Positions 40,994 to 48,263 of a DNA stretch of 62,863 nt are shown piece by piece (within the stretch, counting starts at the first letter, position 1; every line of letters starts with the position of its first letter). The notes under the pieces are model-generated. The model saw only the letters and a list, made by a program, of their open reading frames with translations, ran no database searches and was not told the DNA's origin. The DNA comes from CAKOSP01 sp964549115 (lineage in GTDB: Bacteria > Bacillota_I > Bacilli_A > RF39 > UBA660), in assembly GCA_964549115.1 (NCBI GenBank), contig CAZJTX010000002.1, forward strand, positions 1 through 62,863. The letters are read 5' to 3'. A program made the translations under genes and the position numbers.

Positions 40994-41013
40994 ATGTGGT
41001 AATTATACCACAT
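40994..41013 (-). promoter_or_regulatory. Palindromic operator over the -10 of the ligase gene
   Basis: ATGTGGTA and TACCACAT form perfect 8-bp arms around TAAT (minus strand). The -10 TATAAT (41007-41002), with a TGG extension, lies within the palindrome. It has little T-run after it, so an operator is a better reading than a terminator. Confidence 0.6.
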
Positions 41014-41029
41014 ATACCGCTCATTTCAA
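41002..41029 (-). promoter_or_regulatory. Promoter of the acyl-CoA-ligase-like gene
   Basis: Minus strand: TTGAAA (41029-41024), 16-bp spacer, TATAAT (41007-41002) with TGG extension. Confidence 0.65.
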
Positions 41030-41033
41030 TCTA

Positions 41034-41399
41034 TTATTTTGTTTTTTTTATCTCTTGGTCTTTATTAAAACTCAAAAAATAAGCTCTTATAGCTTTAAGA
41101 TCTAAAGCATATTTTTCTAAAAAGTTGTAATTTTCAAGTTTTAAATCTTCTAACCTTAAGGCATAACTTACATTCAGCTCAATGCCTTCCCCTTCAGGTG
41201 GTATCCTTTTACCTTTTTCGGTACTGTCTAAAATCGAGAAAACTTCTCCCGTATTAATATCAGCAATTTTTGTCTGATCTTCATTTAATACACCAATTAT
41301 GTATTTTGTTGAACTTTCGTCAATTATTAATGTAGTTTGATAAGCCCCCTCTATAATTTCATTATAAGACGCAATATATGCCTTTTTTATAGTTACCAT
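41034..41399 (-). CDS. Hypothetical small protein
   Basis: The 121-residue protein starts at ATG 41399 behind GGGAGGG. It is mixed alpha/beta with no signal peptide or membrane segment. It has a strand-rich N-terminal half (TTLIIDESSTKYIIGVLNEDQTKIADINTGEVFSIL) and a helical C-terminal half ending in Lys. It lies between mraY and the ligase gene with its own promoter, separated from the ligase by the operator region. No family recognised. Confidence 0.7.
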   Translation of the reverse strand: MVTIKKAYIASYNEIIEGAYQTTLIIDESSTKYIIGVLNEDQTKIADINTGEVFSILDSTEKGKRIPPEGEGIELNVSYALRLEDLKLENYNFLEKYALDLKAIRAYFLSFNKDQEIKKTK

Positions 41400-41425
41400 C
41401 ACAAACCCTCCCTAATTAGTTGTTT

Positions 41426-41453
41426 ATTTTAACATATTACTAAAATAAATCAA
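41426..41453 (-). promoter_or_regulatory. Promoter of gene 41034-41399
   Basis: Minus strand: TTGATT (41453-41448), 16-bp spacer, TAAAAT (41431-41426) with TGT extension. Confidence 0.45.
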
Positions 41454-41456
41454 GGT

Positions 41457-42449
41457 TTATAGCCATACTCCATATGTTATAGCTATCATTGAAAGTAGAA
41501 ATCCAATTACCCAAAATAATCTAATAATGTCTTGTTCAGCCCAACCTAACTCTTCAAAGTGGTGATGGAGTGGTGCTCTTTTGAAAACTCCCCTGCCAAA
41601 CTTTCTTATTGCTACAATCTGAATTAAACTTGATGCTGCCTCAATAACAAAGATTCCGCCTATTAATACAAGTGATATTTCATGCTTAGTTAGTATAGCA
41701 ATTGTAGCAAGTGCGCCACCCAAAGCCAAAGATCCTAAATCTCCCATAAAGACTTTAGCCGGATGGGAATTATATACTAAAAATCCTAGAAGTGATCCAA
41801 TTAATACGAAACAAAATATCGCTATTTCTTGGTAACCTTCTAACCAGCCACAATTCCAAGCAATTATCCCATAAGCAAAGAATGAAATAATACTTAGACC
41901 TCCGGCTAGTCCATCTAAACCATCAGTTATATTAACAGCATTAGTTGTAGCAACTAACATAAACAAAATAAATACTCCAAAAAATCCATTTAATGGAATA
42001 GATAATTTTAAAAATGTAATTGTTAAGGTTGAACTACCTCCACCTTTTAAATATAAATAAAAGAATACTAATGCAATAACTGTTTGAAACAATAATTTTG
42101 TAACAGTTTTAACTCCATCATTATTCTTTTTATGAACCTTTAAATAATCATCGACAAATCCCAGTAAAGCATATGACAAGAATACTAATATTAGTATTAC
42201 TAAGTTATAACTTATATTTATACTACCTCTTAAATATAAAATTAATAAAGAAATAATAACAGGGATTATAAAAATAAATCCCCCCATTGTAGGAGTACCA
42301 GTTTTAGCTTGGTGCGTTTTGGGCACAAATTTACTTACAACTTGTTTAATATTTCTTTTCTTTAATATGGATAAAATAATCGCTCCAATAACAACTGCCA
42401 GGATAAAACCCAACATCATAGCCATAGCGGCTTTAGCTAGTATTAACAT
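41457..42449 (-). CDS. mraY: Phospho-MurNAc-pentapeptide translocase
   Basis: The 330-residue polytopic membrane protein transfers phospho-MurNAc-pentapeptide to undecaprenyl phosphate, forming lipid I. Signatures are KTHQAKTGTPTMGG, DDYLKVHKKNNDG, NITDGLDGLAGG, NSHPAKVFMGDLGSLALGG and KRAPLHHHFEELGW. It comes after the transpeptidase gene, as in dcw clusters, but murE, murF, murD and ftsW are not beside it here. AAGAGGTG precedes the ATG, and a TATAAT lies about 25 bases upstream in the 82-bp gap, so it may also have its own promoter. Confidence 0.97.
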   Translation of the reverse strand: MLILAKAAMAMMLGFILAVVIGAIILSILKKRNIKQVVSKFVPKTHQAKTGTPTMGGFIFIIPVIISLLILYLRGSINISYNLVILILVFLSYALLGFVDDYLKVHKKNNDGVKTVTKLLFQTVIALVFFYLYLKGGGSSTLTITFLKLSIPLNGFFGVFILFMLVATTNAVNITDGLDGLAGGLSIISFFAYGIIAWNCGWLEGYQEIAIFCFVLIGSLLGFLVYNSHPAKVFMGDLGSLALGGALATIAILTKHEISLVLIGGIFVIEAASSLIQIVAIRKFGRGVFKRAPLHHHFEELGWAEQDIIRLFWVIGFLLSMIAITYGVWL

Positions 42450-42531
42450 AATACACCTCTTTATATATGTATTATACTATATTATATATAAAGTTTACTA
42501 ATTTAAAATAAAATTTACAAAGACTTAACGA

Positions 42532-44610
42532 TTAGTTTAATACAATGCTTAATACTTGTTTTTCAGTTAAAACCGTTCCCGGTTCTATACTTTGACTAGT
42601 GACATATCCATATCCACTAGATTCGAATTTTAAATTTAAAAGTTTGGTTAATGTTCTAACTTCATTAGAACTATATCCTATAATATTAGGCATTATATAT
42701 TCTTTACTATTAGTTTTTAAAATTAATTTGTCCCCTTTAAATAATTTTGTTCCTTTACTTGGATATTGATCAATTATGTATATTCCATCTCCTAATATTA
42801 TTGTATTAAAATTATTTACATTTTTTAAAATATCTTCTTTTTTCAAACTAATATAGTTATCTACTTTATAACTATCTTTTAATACATTGGTTATTTCTTC
42901 TTTCTTTAAATTAGAATAATTTGCTATTTCTTCTAAAACTTTTGCTATTATAGGTGCCGTCTTAGAATTACCCACGGTTGATTTTTTAGTTGCTATATAC
43001 AATATATAACGAGGGTCTTCTTCTGGAAATATCGCCACAAAACTTCTTATATAGTCATTTGGACCTTTTAAGTATCCACCATATTTAGAAGCTATATTCG
43101 CTGTTCCGGTTTTACCAATAATATTCATATTTTCTGGTCTCCAAAATCTATTATCATTATTTTCATACACAACTGATTTCATTAGTTTTTGTAAATATTT
43201 AACAGTCTCTTCTTCAAAAACTTTTTCTACATTTTCAGGTTTACCTTCATAAATAATATCACCATCCGCTGCCACTATTTTATCTACTATATATGGTTTT
43301 AACATAACACCGTTATTAGTAATAGTTGTATATCCTTGTAACATTTGAATTGGAGTTATAGTTATACCTTGTCCATATGCTGCTGTTGCTAGTTCTGTTT
43401 GATACTTAAATTTACTATCTCCTGTAACTTCTCCATGTAATTCAATACCTGTTTTTTTACCCAATCCTAATTTATCGTAATATGATCTTAGAGTATTTCT
43501 TCCCATCTTCAAAGCTAATTTAGTAGCTCCAACGTTAGACGATACTGCAAAAGCTCTATCATAAGTTATATTACCCCAACCATGTCTATTCCAATCTCTT
43601 ATAGTAGTATCAGCTACTTTTATATTACCTGATCTATATGTTTCACTACCATTAAAATTACCACTATCAATAGCAGCTCCAAAAGAAAATGTTTTTATAG
43701 TAGAACCTGGCTCATATCTAAAACTCACTAAAGGATTTAAATAACTATTTAAAGTGTTTAAATCATTAGGATCAAACGTTGGTTTAGTAGCACTTCCTAA
43801 TATTGCTCCAGTTTTACCATCAATTATTGATATTAATCCCCACTCCATTGTTCCAAGTTTATTTATATTATTCATAGCGGTTTCCAACATTAATTGAATT
43901 GTGCTATCCAAAGTTAAATAAATATCCGCTCCTTTTATAGGATCTTTTCTTATCTCAGGAGCATTAGGATACTTAAAGCCAAATCCATCTTTTTGATATT
44001 GATTACTTCCATCTATACCTTTTAACTCTTTATTGAAATGACCTTCAATGCCAAGTTCTCCGATTATTTCTCCATCATCTGTATTTTTAGCATAACCAAC
44101 AAGATAAGATGCGAAAGTTCCTGATTTATAATATCTTTTTATAGATTCAGTATATCCTATTCCGGGTAATTCTAATTCATCTATTTTAATTTTTGTTACT
44201 TCAGTTATATTTCTTTTTATTTCAACTTGATATTTTTCTCTATTTAATTTTTCTAACAATACATCTTTATCCATATTTAATATTTTAGATAATTCAATAG
44301 CGGTTTTTTCTTTATCAATAATATGTCTTGGCTTATTAGGATTTTCAGTTCTTCTTTCGGATAAATAAGCTATTACTGTATATGATTTAACACTTTCTGC
44401 TAACACTTCGCCTCTAAAGTCTAAGATTTTACCTCTTTCCGCTCTTAGTACTTGATTAACTGTATTTCTTGATTTAGCAAACTCCATTAAATCTTTACCA
44501 TCTATTATTTTACTTAAAGATACATAGGATAATTTAGCAATCATTGCTACAAATGAAAAAAGAACTATCAAAAGCAATATTACATTTGTTTTAACAGATT
44601 CTTTTTTCAT
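42532..44610 (-). CDS. Septal class B transpeptidase with PASTA domain(s) (FtsI/PBP2B/SpoVD type)
   Basis: The 692-residue protein has a short cytosolic start and one membrane helix (NVILLLIVLFSFVAMIAKLSYV). A class B dimerisation domain and the transpeptidase domain follow, with SxxK in PGSTIKTF, SxN in VSSNVG and KTGTA in IGKTGTANI. Two C-terminal PASTA-like segments are visible (ISLKKEDILKNVNNFN; IMPNIIGYSSNEVRTLTKLLNL). It cross-links septal peptidoglycan. It lies between ftsL and mraY, as FtsI/PBP2B does. The PASTA part is shared with PBP2B/SpoVD-type proteins, so I do not give a symbol. Confidence 0.94.
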   Translation of the reverse strand: MKKESVKTNVILLLIVLFSFVAMIAKLSYVSLSKIIDGKDLMEFAKSRNTVNQVLRAERGKILDFRGEVLAESVKSYTVIAYLSERRTENPNKPRHIIDKEKTAIELSKILNMDKDVLLEKLNREKYQVEIKRNITEVTKIKIDELELPGIGYTESIKRYYKSGTFASYLVGYAKNTDDGEIIGELGIEGHFNKELKGIDGSNQYQKDGFGFKYPNAPEIRKDPIKGADIYLTLDSTIQLMLETAMNNINKLGTMEWGLISIIDGKTGAILGSATKPTFDPNDLNTLNSYLNPLVSFRYEPGSTIKTFSFGAAIDSGNFNGSETYRSGNIKVADTTIRDWNRHGWGNITYDRAFAVSSNVGATKLALKMGRNTLRSYYDKLGLGKKTGIELHGEVTGDSKFKYQTELATAAYGQGITITPIQMLQGYTTITNNGVMLKPYIVDKIVAADGDIIYEGKPENVEKVFEEETVKYLQKLMKSVVYENNDNRFWRPENMNIIGKTGTANIASKYGGYLKGPNDYIRSFVAIFPEEDPRYILYIATKKSTVGNSKTAPIIAKVLEEIANYSNLKKEEITNVLKDSYKVDNYISLKKEDILKNVNNFNTIILGDGIYIIDQYPSKGTKLFKGDKLILKTNSKEYIMPNIIGYSSNEVRTLTKLLNLKFESSGYGYVTSQSIEPGTVLTEKQVLSIVLN

Positions 44611-44616
44611 ATAGTA

Positions 44617-44907
44617 TTATTCTCCTTCTAAAACTTTAATATTGGAATTATTATAAGTAAGTCCAAATTCATTAGCAACTGTTTGAATGTTTGCAAGACT
44701 TGCTAATTCATTAACCTGCATTGTTATACTTTCGTTTCTAGACGATTGTTTTTTAATTTGTCTTTCTAGTTTTTCAACATCAATAGCACTTTTATTTAAG
44801 AATGACGATGAAAACACTTGAACAATTGGAGTTGAGATTATTAAGAGTAGTAATAATAACCACATTCTTTTTTCTCCCTTTAGCAATTTAACTTTTTTTG
44901 TTTTCAT
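44617..44907 (-). CDS. ftsL: Cell-division protein FtsL-like
   Basis: This 96-residue bitopic protein has a Lys-rich cytosolic start, one membrane helix (WLLLLLLIISTPIVQVFSS) and an outer coiled coil (DVEKLERQIKKQSSRNESITMQVNEL) ending near IQTVANEFGLTY. Sequence identity in FtsL is low, so the call rests on this topology and on position between rsmH and the septal transpeptidase. The ATG at 44907 has AAAGGAT upstream; an earlier in-frame start would overlap rsmH. Confidence 0.85.
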   Translation of the reverse strand: MKTKKVKLLKGEKRMWLLLLLLIISTPIVQVFSSSFLNKSAIDVEKLERQIKKQSSRNESITMQVNELASLANIQTVANEFGLTYNNSNIKVLEGE

Positions 44908-44908
44908 C

Positions 44909-45820
44909 TTATATCCTTTCAACTATTCTTAGTTTTGCACTCTTACTACGAGCATTTATATTCAATTCTTCTAAACTAGGTAGAACGGGGCTTTTATTAA
45001 CCAACTTTATGAGTGGCATATACTCTTTTGGTATTACGGGTAGCCCCTTAACCATCTCGTTTATTTCACTGTGTTTTTTAAACACATGTTTTACGATTCT
45101 ATCTTCTAGAGAATGAAATGTAATAACTAATAATCTTCCGCCTGGTTTTAACAAACTAATAGCGTCTTCTAATACATTCTCTAATATATTTAATTCATCA
45201 TTTACTTTAATTCTTAATGCTTGAAATATTTTTCTCTCTGGATGATATTTATAAAAATACTTAGCTCCCACACTATTTTTAATAGTTTCAACTAAATCTA
45301 ATGTTGTATTAATATTTTTTTTGTTCTTATAAATACCATAAGCAATATTTTTACTTTGTTTTTCTTCACCATATTTATAAAACATTTCTCTTAATTCATA
45401 TTCTGATGAATTATTTATTATATCTTTAGCACTTTTACCTTTACTACTCATCCTCATATCTAGAGGTCCATCTTTCATAAAAGAAAAACCACGATCCGGA
45501 TTATCTATTTGAGGTGATGATACTCCTAGATCAAATATAATACCGTCAACCAAGGAAACCCCCTCTTTTTCCAATGTCTTTTTCATATTAGTGAAATTGT
45601 CATTGAAAAGTTTAAAGTTTCCACTTATCTTGCTAATAATCTTAGTTGAATAATCAATAGCTTCCTTATCAGCATCGAAGGCGTATAAGTACCCTGTCTT
45701 GACCCTTTTTATTATTTCCTTGCTGTGGCCTGCATAACCAACTGTTGCATCCACATAAACTCCGTCTTCTTTAATATTTAAATTGTTTATGACTTCATCT
45801 TTTAAGACACTATAGTGCAT
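44909..45820 (-). CDS. rsmH: 16S rRNA (cytosine1402-N4)-methyltransferase RsmH
   Basis: The 303-residue SAM methyltransferase begins MHYSVLKDEVINNLNIK and shows VDATVGYAGHSKEI, FDLGVSSPQIDNPDRGFSF, DGPLDMRM and LVITFHSLEDRIVKHVF. It modifies C1402 in the ribosomal decoding centre. It overlaps mraZ by 11 bases and precedes ftsL, as in the dcw cluster. Confidence 0.97.
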   Translation of the reverse strand: MHYSVLKDEVINNLNIKEDGVYVDATVGYAGHSKEIIKRVKTGYLYAFDADKEAIDYSTKIISKISGNFKLFNDNFTNMKKTLEKEGVSLVDGIIFDLGVSSPQIDNPDRGFSFMKDGPLDMRMSSKGKSAKDIINNSSEYELREMFYKYGEEKQSKNIAYGIYKNKKNINTTLDLVETIKNSVGAKYFYKYHPERKIFQALRIKVNDELNILENVLEDAISLLKPGGRLLVITFHSLEDRIVKHVFKKHSEINEMVKGLPVIPKEYMPLIKLVNKSPVLPSLEELNINARSKSAKLRIVERI

Positions 45821-46247
45821 CTGTTACCTCAAATAAATGTTCTGCTATGTCTTCTAACTTTGATGAGTTTTCTTTCATAAACGCTTCAAATGAATCTTTT
45901 GACCATATTTCTAATCTGTTATTTACTCCAATAATTACACATTCTTTTTCTAAGTTTGCATATTCTTTTAAGTAATCACTAATTAGAGCGCGACCTGGTT
46001 TATCAAATGAACAATCAGTAGCACCTGAGAAGAATGATCTGGTAAATGTTCTGGCATCTTTTTTAGTAAACGGAAGTGTTTCTAATTTTGAAACTAATTT
46101 ATTCCATTCATTTAGAGAATATACATATAAACATTTTTCAATACCACGAGTGATAATGAATTCGTTTCCAAGTATCTCTCTATACTTAGTAGGAATAACA
46201 ATTCTGTTTTTATCATCCAAATTATGATGATACTCGCCGATAAACAT
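45810..46247 (-). CDS. mraZ: Transcriptional regulator MraZ
   Basis: The 145-residue protein has two AbrB-like halves (EYHHNLDDKNRIVIPTKYRE; DCSFDKPGRALISDYLKEYA). MraZ forms ring-shaped oligomers and represses the dcw operon through tandem boxes upstream of its own gene. The ATG at 46247 is chosen because it matches the family start MFIGEYHH and follows AGTGGGGG. Three GTGG boxes lie directly upstream, supporting autoregulation. It is the first gene of the mraZ-rsmH-ftsL-transpeptidase block. Confidence 0.97.
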   Translation of the reverse strand: MFIGEYHHNLDDKNRIVIPTKYREILGNEFIITRGIEKCLYVYSLNEWNKLVSKLETLPFTKKDARTFTRSFFSGATDCSFDKPGRALISDYLKEYANLEKECVIIGVNNRLEIWSKDSFEAFMKENSSKLEDIAEHLFEVTDAL

Positions 46248-46254
46248 TTTTCCC

Positions 46255-46278
46255 CCACTTTCTTCCACAGTTTACCAC
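46255..46278 (-). promoter_or_regulatory. MraZ-box array (three GTGG repeats with 10-bp period)
   Basis: GTGG on the minus strand occurs at 46278-46275, 46268-46265 and 46258-46255, exactly 10 bp apart, downstream of the mraZ -10. MraZ is known to bind such direct repeats. The last repeat overlaps the mraZ Shine-Dalgarno. Confidence 0.75.
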
Positions 46279-46293
46279 TGCTATATTTATATT

Positions 46294-46299
46294 ATTATA
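46294..46299 (-). promoter_or_regulatory. -10 element of the mraZ promoter
   Basis: TATAAT on the minus strand, about 45 bases before the ATG. The -35 element is weak, so activity may be low without help. Confidence 0.5.
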
Positions 46300-46305
46300 A
46301 CAATG

Positions 46306-46337
46306 AAAAAAAGTAAACACTTATTGGCTTACTTTTT
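46306..46337 (-). terminator. Terminator after rpmF
   Basis: AAAAAGTAA (46308-46316) pairs with TTACTTTTT (46329-46337) across a 12-base loop, followed by T residues on the minus strand. It directly abuts the mraZ promoter. Confidence 0.55.
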
Positions 46338-46365
46338 AACATTAAATTACATTTTTACAGATATT

Positions 46366-46557
46366 TTACACTTCTGATTCTTCTTCTTTGTTTAGAACTT
46401 CGCTACCCTTATAATACCCACATTTTAAACATGCTCTATGTGGTTTTATAATTTCACCACAATTAGGACATTTTGTTAATGTTGGTTTATCTTTTTTTAG
46501 ATGAGTTCTTCTCATTCTTTTTTTAGTTTTACTTGTTCTTCTTTTTGGTACTGCCAT
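46366..46557 (-). CDS. rpmF: 50S ribosomal protein L32
   Basis: The 63-residue protein starts MAVPKRRTSKTKKRMRRTH and keeps the zinc-ribbon Cys pairs CPNC and CLKC, so it is a zinc-binding L32. The ATG at 46557 (AAAGGCGGTG upstream) matches the family start. In many bacteria yceD lies directly before rpmF. Here a plus-strand gene is inserted between them. Confidence 0.97.
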   Translation of the reverse strand: MAVPKRRTSKTKKRMRRTHLKKDKPTLTKCPNCGEIIKPHRACLKCGYYKGSEVLNKEEESEV

Positions 46558-46645
46558 AACGTTCACCGCCTTTAAACTTTTTTTCTCGTTTCCTAAAACA
46601 TTTTCCCATATTTATTCACTTTTAGCAAGTATTTTAATTTATTTT

Positions 46646-46654
46646 TGATATAAT
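46646..46654 (+). promoter_or_regulatory. Extended -10 promoter of the CofE-like gene
   Basis: TGA-TATAAT with no clear -35. It leads to GGGAGGG at 46676-46682 before the ATG at 46688. Confidence 0.5.
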
Positions 46655-46687
46655 GATAATGTATTTAATATAATTGGGAGGGATAAT

Positions 46688-47866
46688 ATGAGAATGATTG
46701 GAACTAGGTCACTAGGTATAAGAACACCTATAGTTAAAGAAGGTGACGACATAGTTAAAATAGTTGTTGATTCAATTATGGACACTATTAAATATGAAGG
46801 AGTCACTTTAAAAAACATGGATGTAATTGGTATTACCGAATCACTTGTAGCAAGAGCACAAGGAAATTTCGCTAATATAGATGTCATTACAAAAGATATA
46901 AATAATAAATTTCCAGATGATATTGGTGTTGTATTTCCTATTCTTAGTAGAAACAGATTTAGCTTAGTTTTAAAAGCCATAGCTAACACCAATAAAAAAG
47001 TACATGTTTTACTGAGTTACCCATATGATGAAGTTGGAAATTGTTTAATGGATATTGATAAAATGGAAGAGTTAAATATAAATCCTTACTCAGATATTTT
47101 AACTGAAAAAGATTACAGAAAATTGTTTGGAAAAGAAGTGCTTCATGAATTTACTGGAATTGATTATGTTAAATTATATAAATCTCTTGGTGATAATATA
47201 AACATATATTTATCAAACAATCCTTTAGATATATTAAAATACACTAAAAATATTTTAGTATCAAATGTACATGACAGATTTAAAACTAAAGAAAAATTAA
47301 TTAATAATGGTGCTAAATTAGTATTAACATTAGATGACATATTAACCGAAAGTATAGATGAATCTGGTTATAATCCAGAATATGGCCTACTAGGTTGTAA
47401 TTTAGCTTCAGATGAAGAAATTAAATTGTTTCCAAGAGATTCTAAAAAATATGTTACTAAAATACAAGAAGAATTATTTAAAAAAACAAATGCCCTTGTT
47501 GAAGTTATGGTATATGGTGACGGAGCATTTAAAGATCCAGTTTGTGGTATATGGGAATTAGCAGATCCGGTTGTATCCCCTGGTTTTACTGACGGACTTA
47601 TTGGAACACCTAATGAGATCAAACTAAAATATATTGTAGATACTGAGTTAAAAGATTTAGACGAAGAAGAAACTTTAATTAAAATTAAGAAAAAAATATA
47701 TGAGAAAAAAAGTGATAAGTTAAACGAAAAAGAAGCTCTTGGAACAACACCAAGAAGACTAGTGGACTTATTAGGAAGTTTAAGTGATCTAACAAGTGGT
47801 AGTGGAGACAAAGGTACACCGGTCGTATTAATCCAAGGATACTTTGATAATTACTCAGATGAATAA
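46688..47866 (+). CDS. CofE-like (F420-0:gamma-glutamyl ligase family) protein
   Basis: The 392-residue protein matches the bacterial CofE-like family: GTRSLGIRTPIVKEGDDIVKIV, IGITESLVARAQGN (where CofE uses acidic/polar metal ligands), LSRNRFSLVLKAI, DILTESIDESGYNPEYGLLG and VYGDGAFKDPVCGIWELADP. CofE adds glutamates to coenzyme F420, but there is no sign of F420 genes here. The real acceptor is probably another cofactor or a folate-like molecule; that is inference. It is plus-strand, alone, between yceD and rpmF. GGGAGGG precedes the ATG. Confidence 0.85.
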   Translation: MRMIGTRSLGIRTPIVKEGDDIVKIVVDSIMDTIKYEGVTLKNMDVIGITESLVARAQGNFANIDVITKDINNKFPDDIGVVFPILSRNRFSLVLKAIANTNKKVHVLLSYPYDEVGNCLMDIDKMEELNINPYSDILTEKDYRKLFGKEVLHEFTGIDYVKLYKSLGDNINIYLSNNPLDILKYTKNILVSNVHDRFKTKEKLINNGAKLVLTLDDILTESIDESGYNPEYGLLGCNLASDEEIKLFPRDSKKYVTKIQEELFKKTNALVEVMVYGDGAFKDPVCGIWELADPVVSPGFTDGLIGTPNEIKLKYIVDTELKDLDEEETLIKIKKKIYEKKSDKLNEKEALGTTPRRLVDLLGSLSDLTSGSGDKGTPVVLIQGYFDNYSDE

Positions 47867-47867
47867 A

Positions 47868-47893
47868 AAAACCTCTAATTAATTAGAGGTTTT
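47868..47893. terminator. Bidirectional terminator between the CofE-like gene and yceD
   Basis: AACCTCTAATT and AATTAGAGGTT form a hairpin with A- and T-runs on both sides. The yceD stop codon (47879-47881) lies in it. Confidence 0.85.
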
Positions 47894-48262
47894 TATTTCC
47901 CAATCTTTTCCTTTTTTAGGTTTTAATTCTTTACTAGTTACCTTCATCGGTATTTCTAACACAATATTTTCCCAAACTATTTCTTTTATATCTATTAAAT
48001 AATTTTTCACTATTACTTCTTCATCTATATCTATATTAATTTCATAATTATAATCAGATAAATCTATGGCATCTTCCAATATAAGAGTTCCTTTTATATT
48101 ACCTTCTAAAATTATTTCATCACCATAGTCATAATATAATATACCTCTAAATAATATATCTTTAGCTTTTTTTATATTAGTAGTACCCAATTCACCATAA
48201 CTAAAATACTCATCAATAGTTATTTCTTCTAATTCATTTAATTTACTTATATTTATCTTCAT
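47879..48262 (-). CDS. YceD-like DUF177 protein without cysteines
   Basis: The 127-residue protein has the DUF177 core: RGILYYDYGDEIILEGNIKGTLILED, then IDIKEIVWENIVLEIPMKV. YceD-type proteins are linked to 23S rRNA and are usually encoded beside rpmF. Typical members have a CxxC-type pair after the G.L.L strand and another near the C-terminus. Here both are replaced and the protein has no Cys at all. The ATG at 48262 is behind GAGGGCT in the end of mutL. It is the last gene of the dnaE-polC-yqeG-mutL-yceD operon. Confidence 0.8.
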   Translation of the reverse strand: MKINISKLNELEEITIDEYFSYGELGTTNIKKAKDILFRGILYYDYGDEIILEGNIKGTLILEDAIDLSDYNYEINIDIDEEVIVKNYLIDIKEIVWENIVLEIPMKVTSKELKPKKGKDWEIKTSN

Positions 48263-48263
48263 A

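Noticed and set aside
40994..41013. The hairpin before the ligase gene as a terminator of gene 41034
   Set aside because: There is no adequate T-run after it on the minus strand, and the -10 element lies inside it.
46639..46992. Minus-strand 117-codon frame near the start of the CofE-like gene
   Set aside because: Shadow of the real plus-strand gene; hydrophobic composition arises from its antisense codons.
47368..47811. Minus-strand reading frame of 147 codons opposite the CofE-like gene
   Set aside because: Low-complexity Ser/Leu translation with no motif, fully covered by a conserved gene on the other strand.
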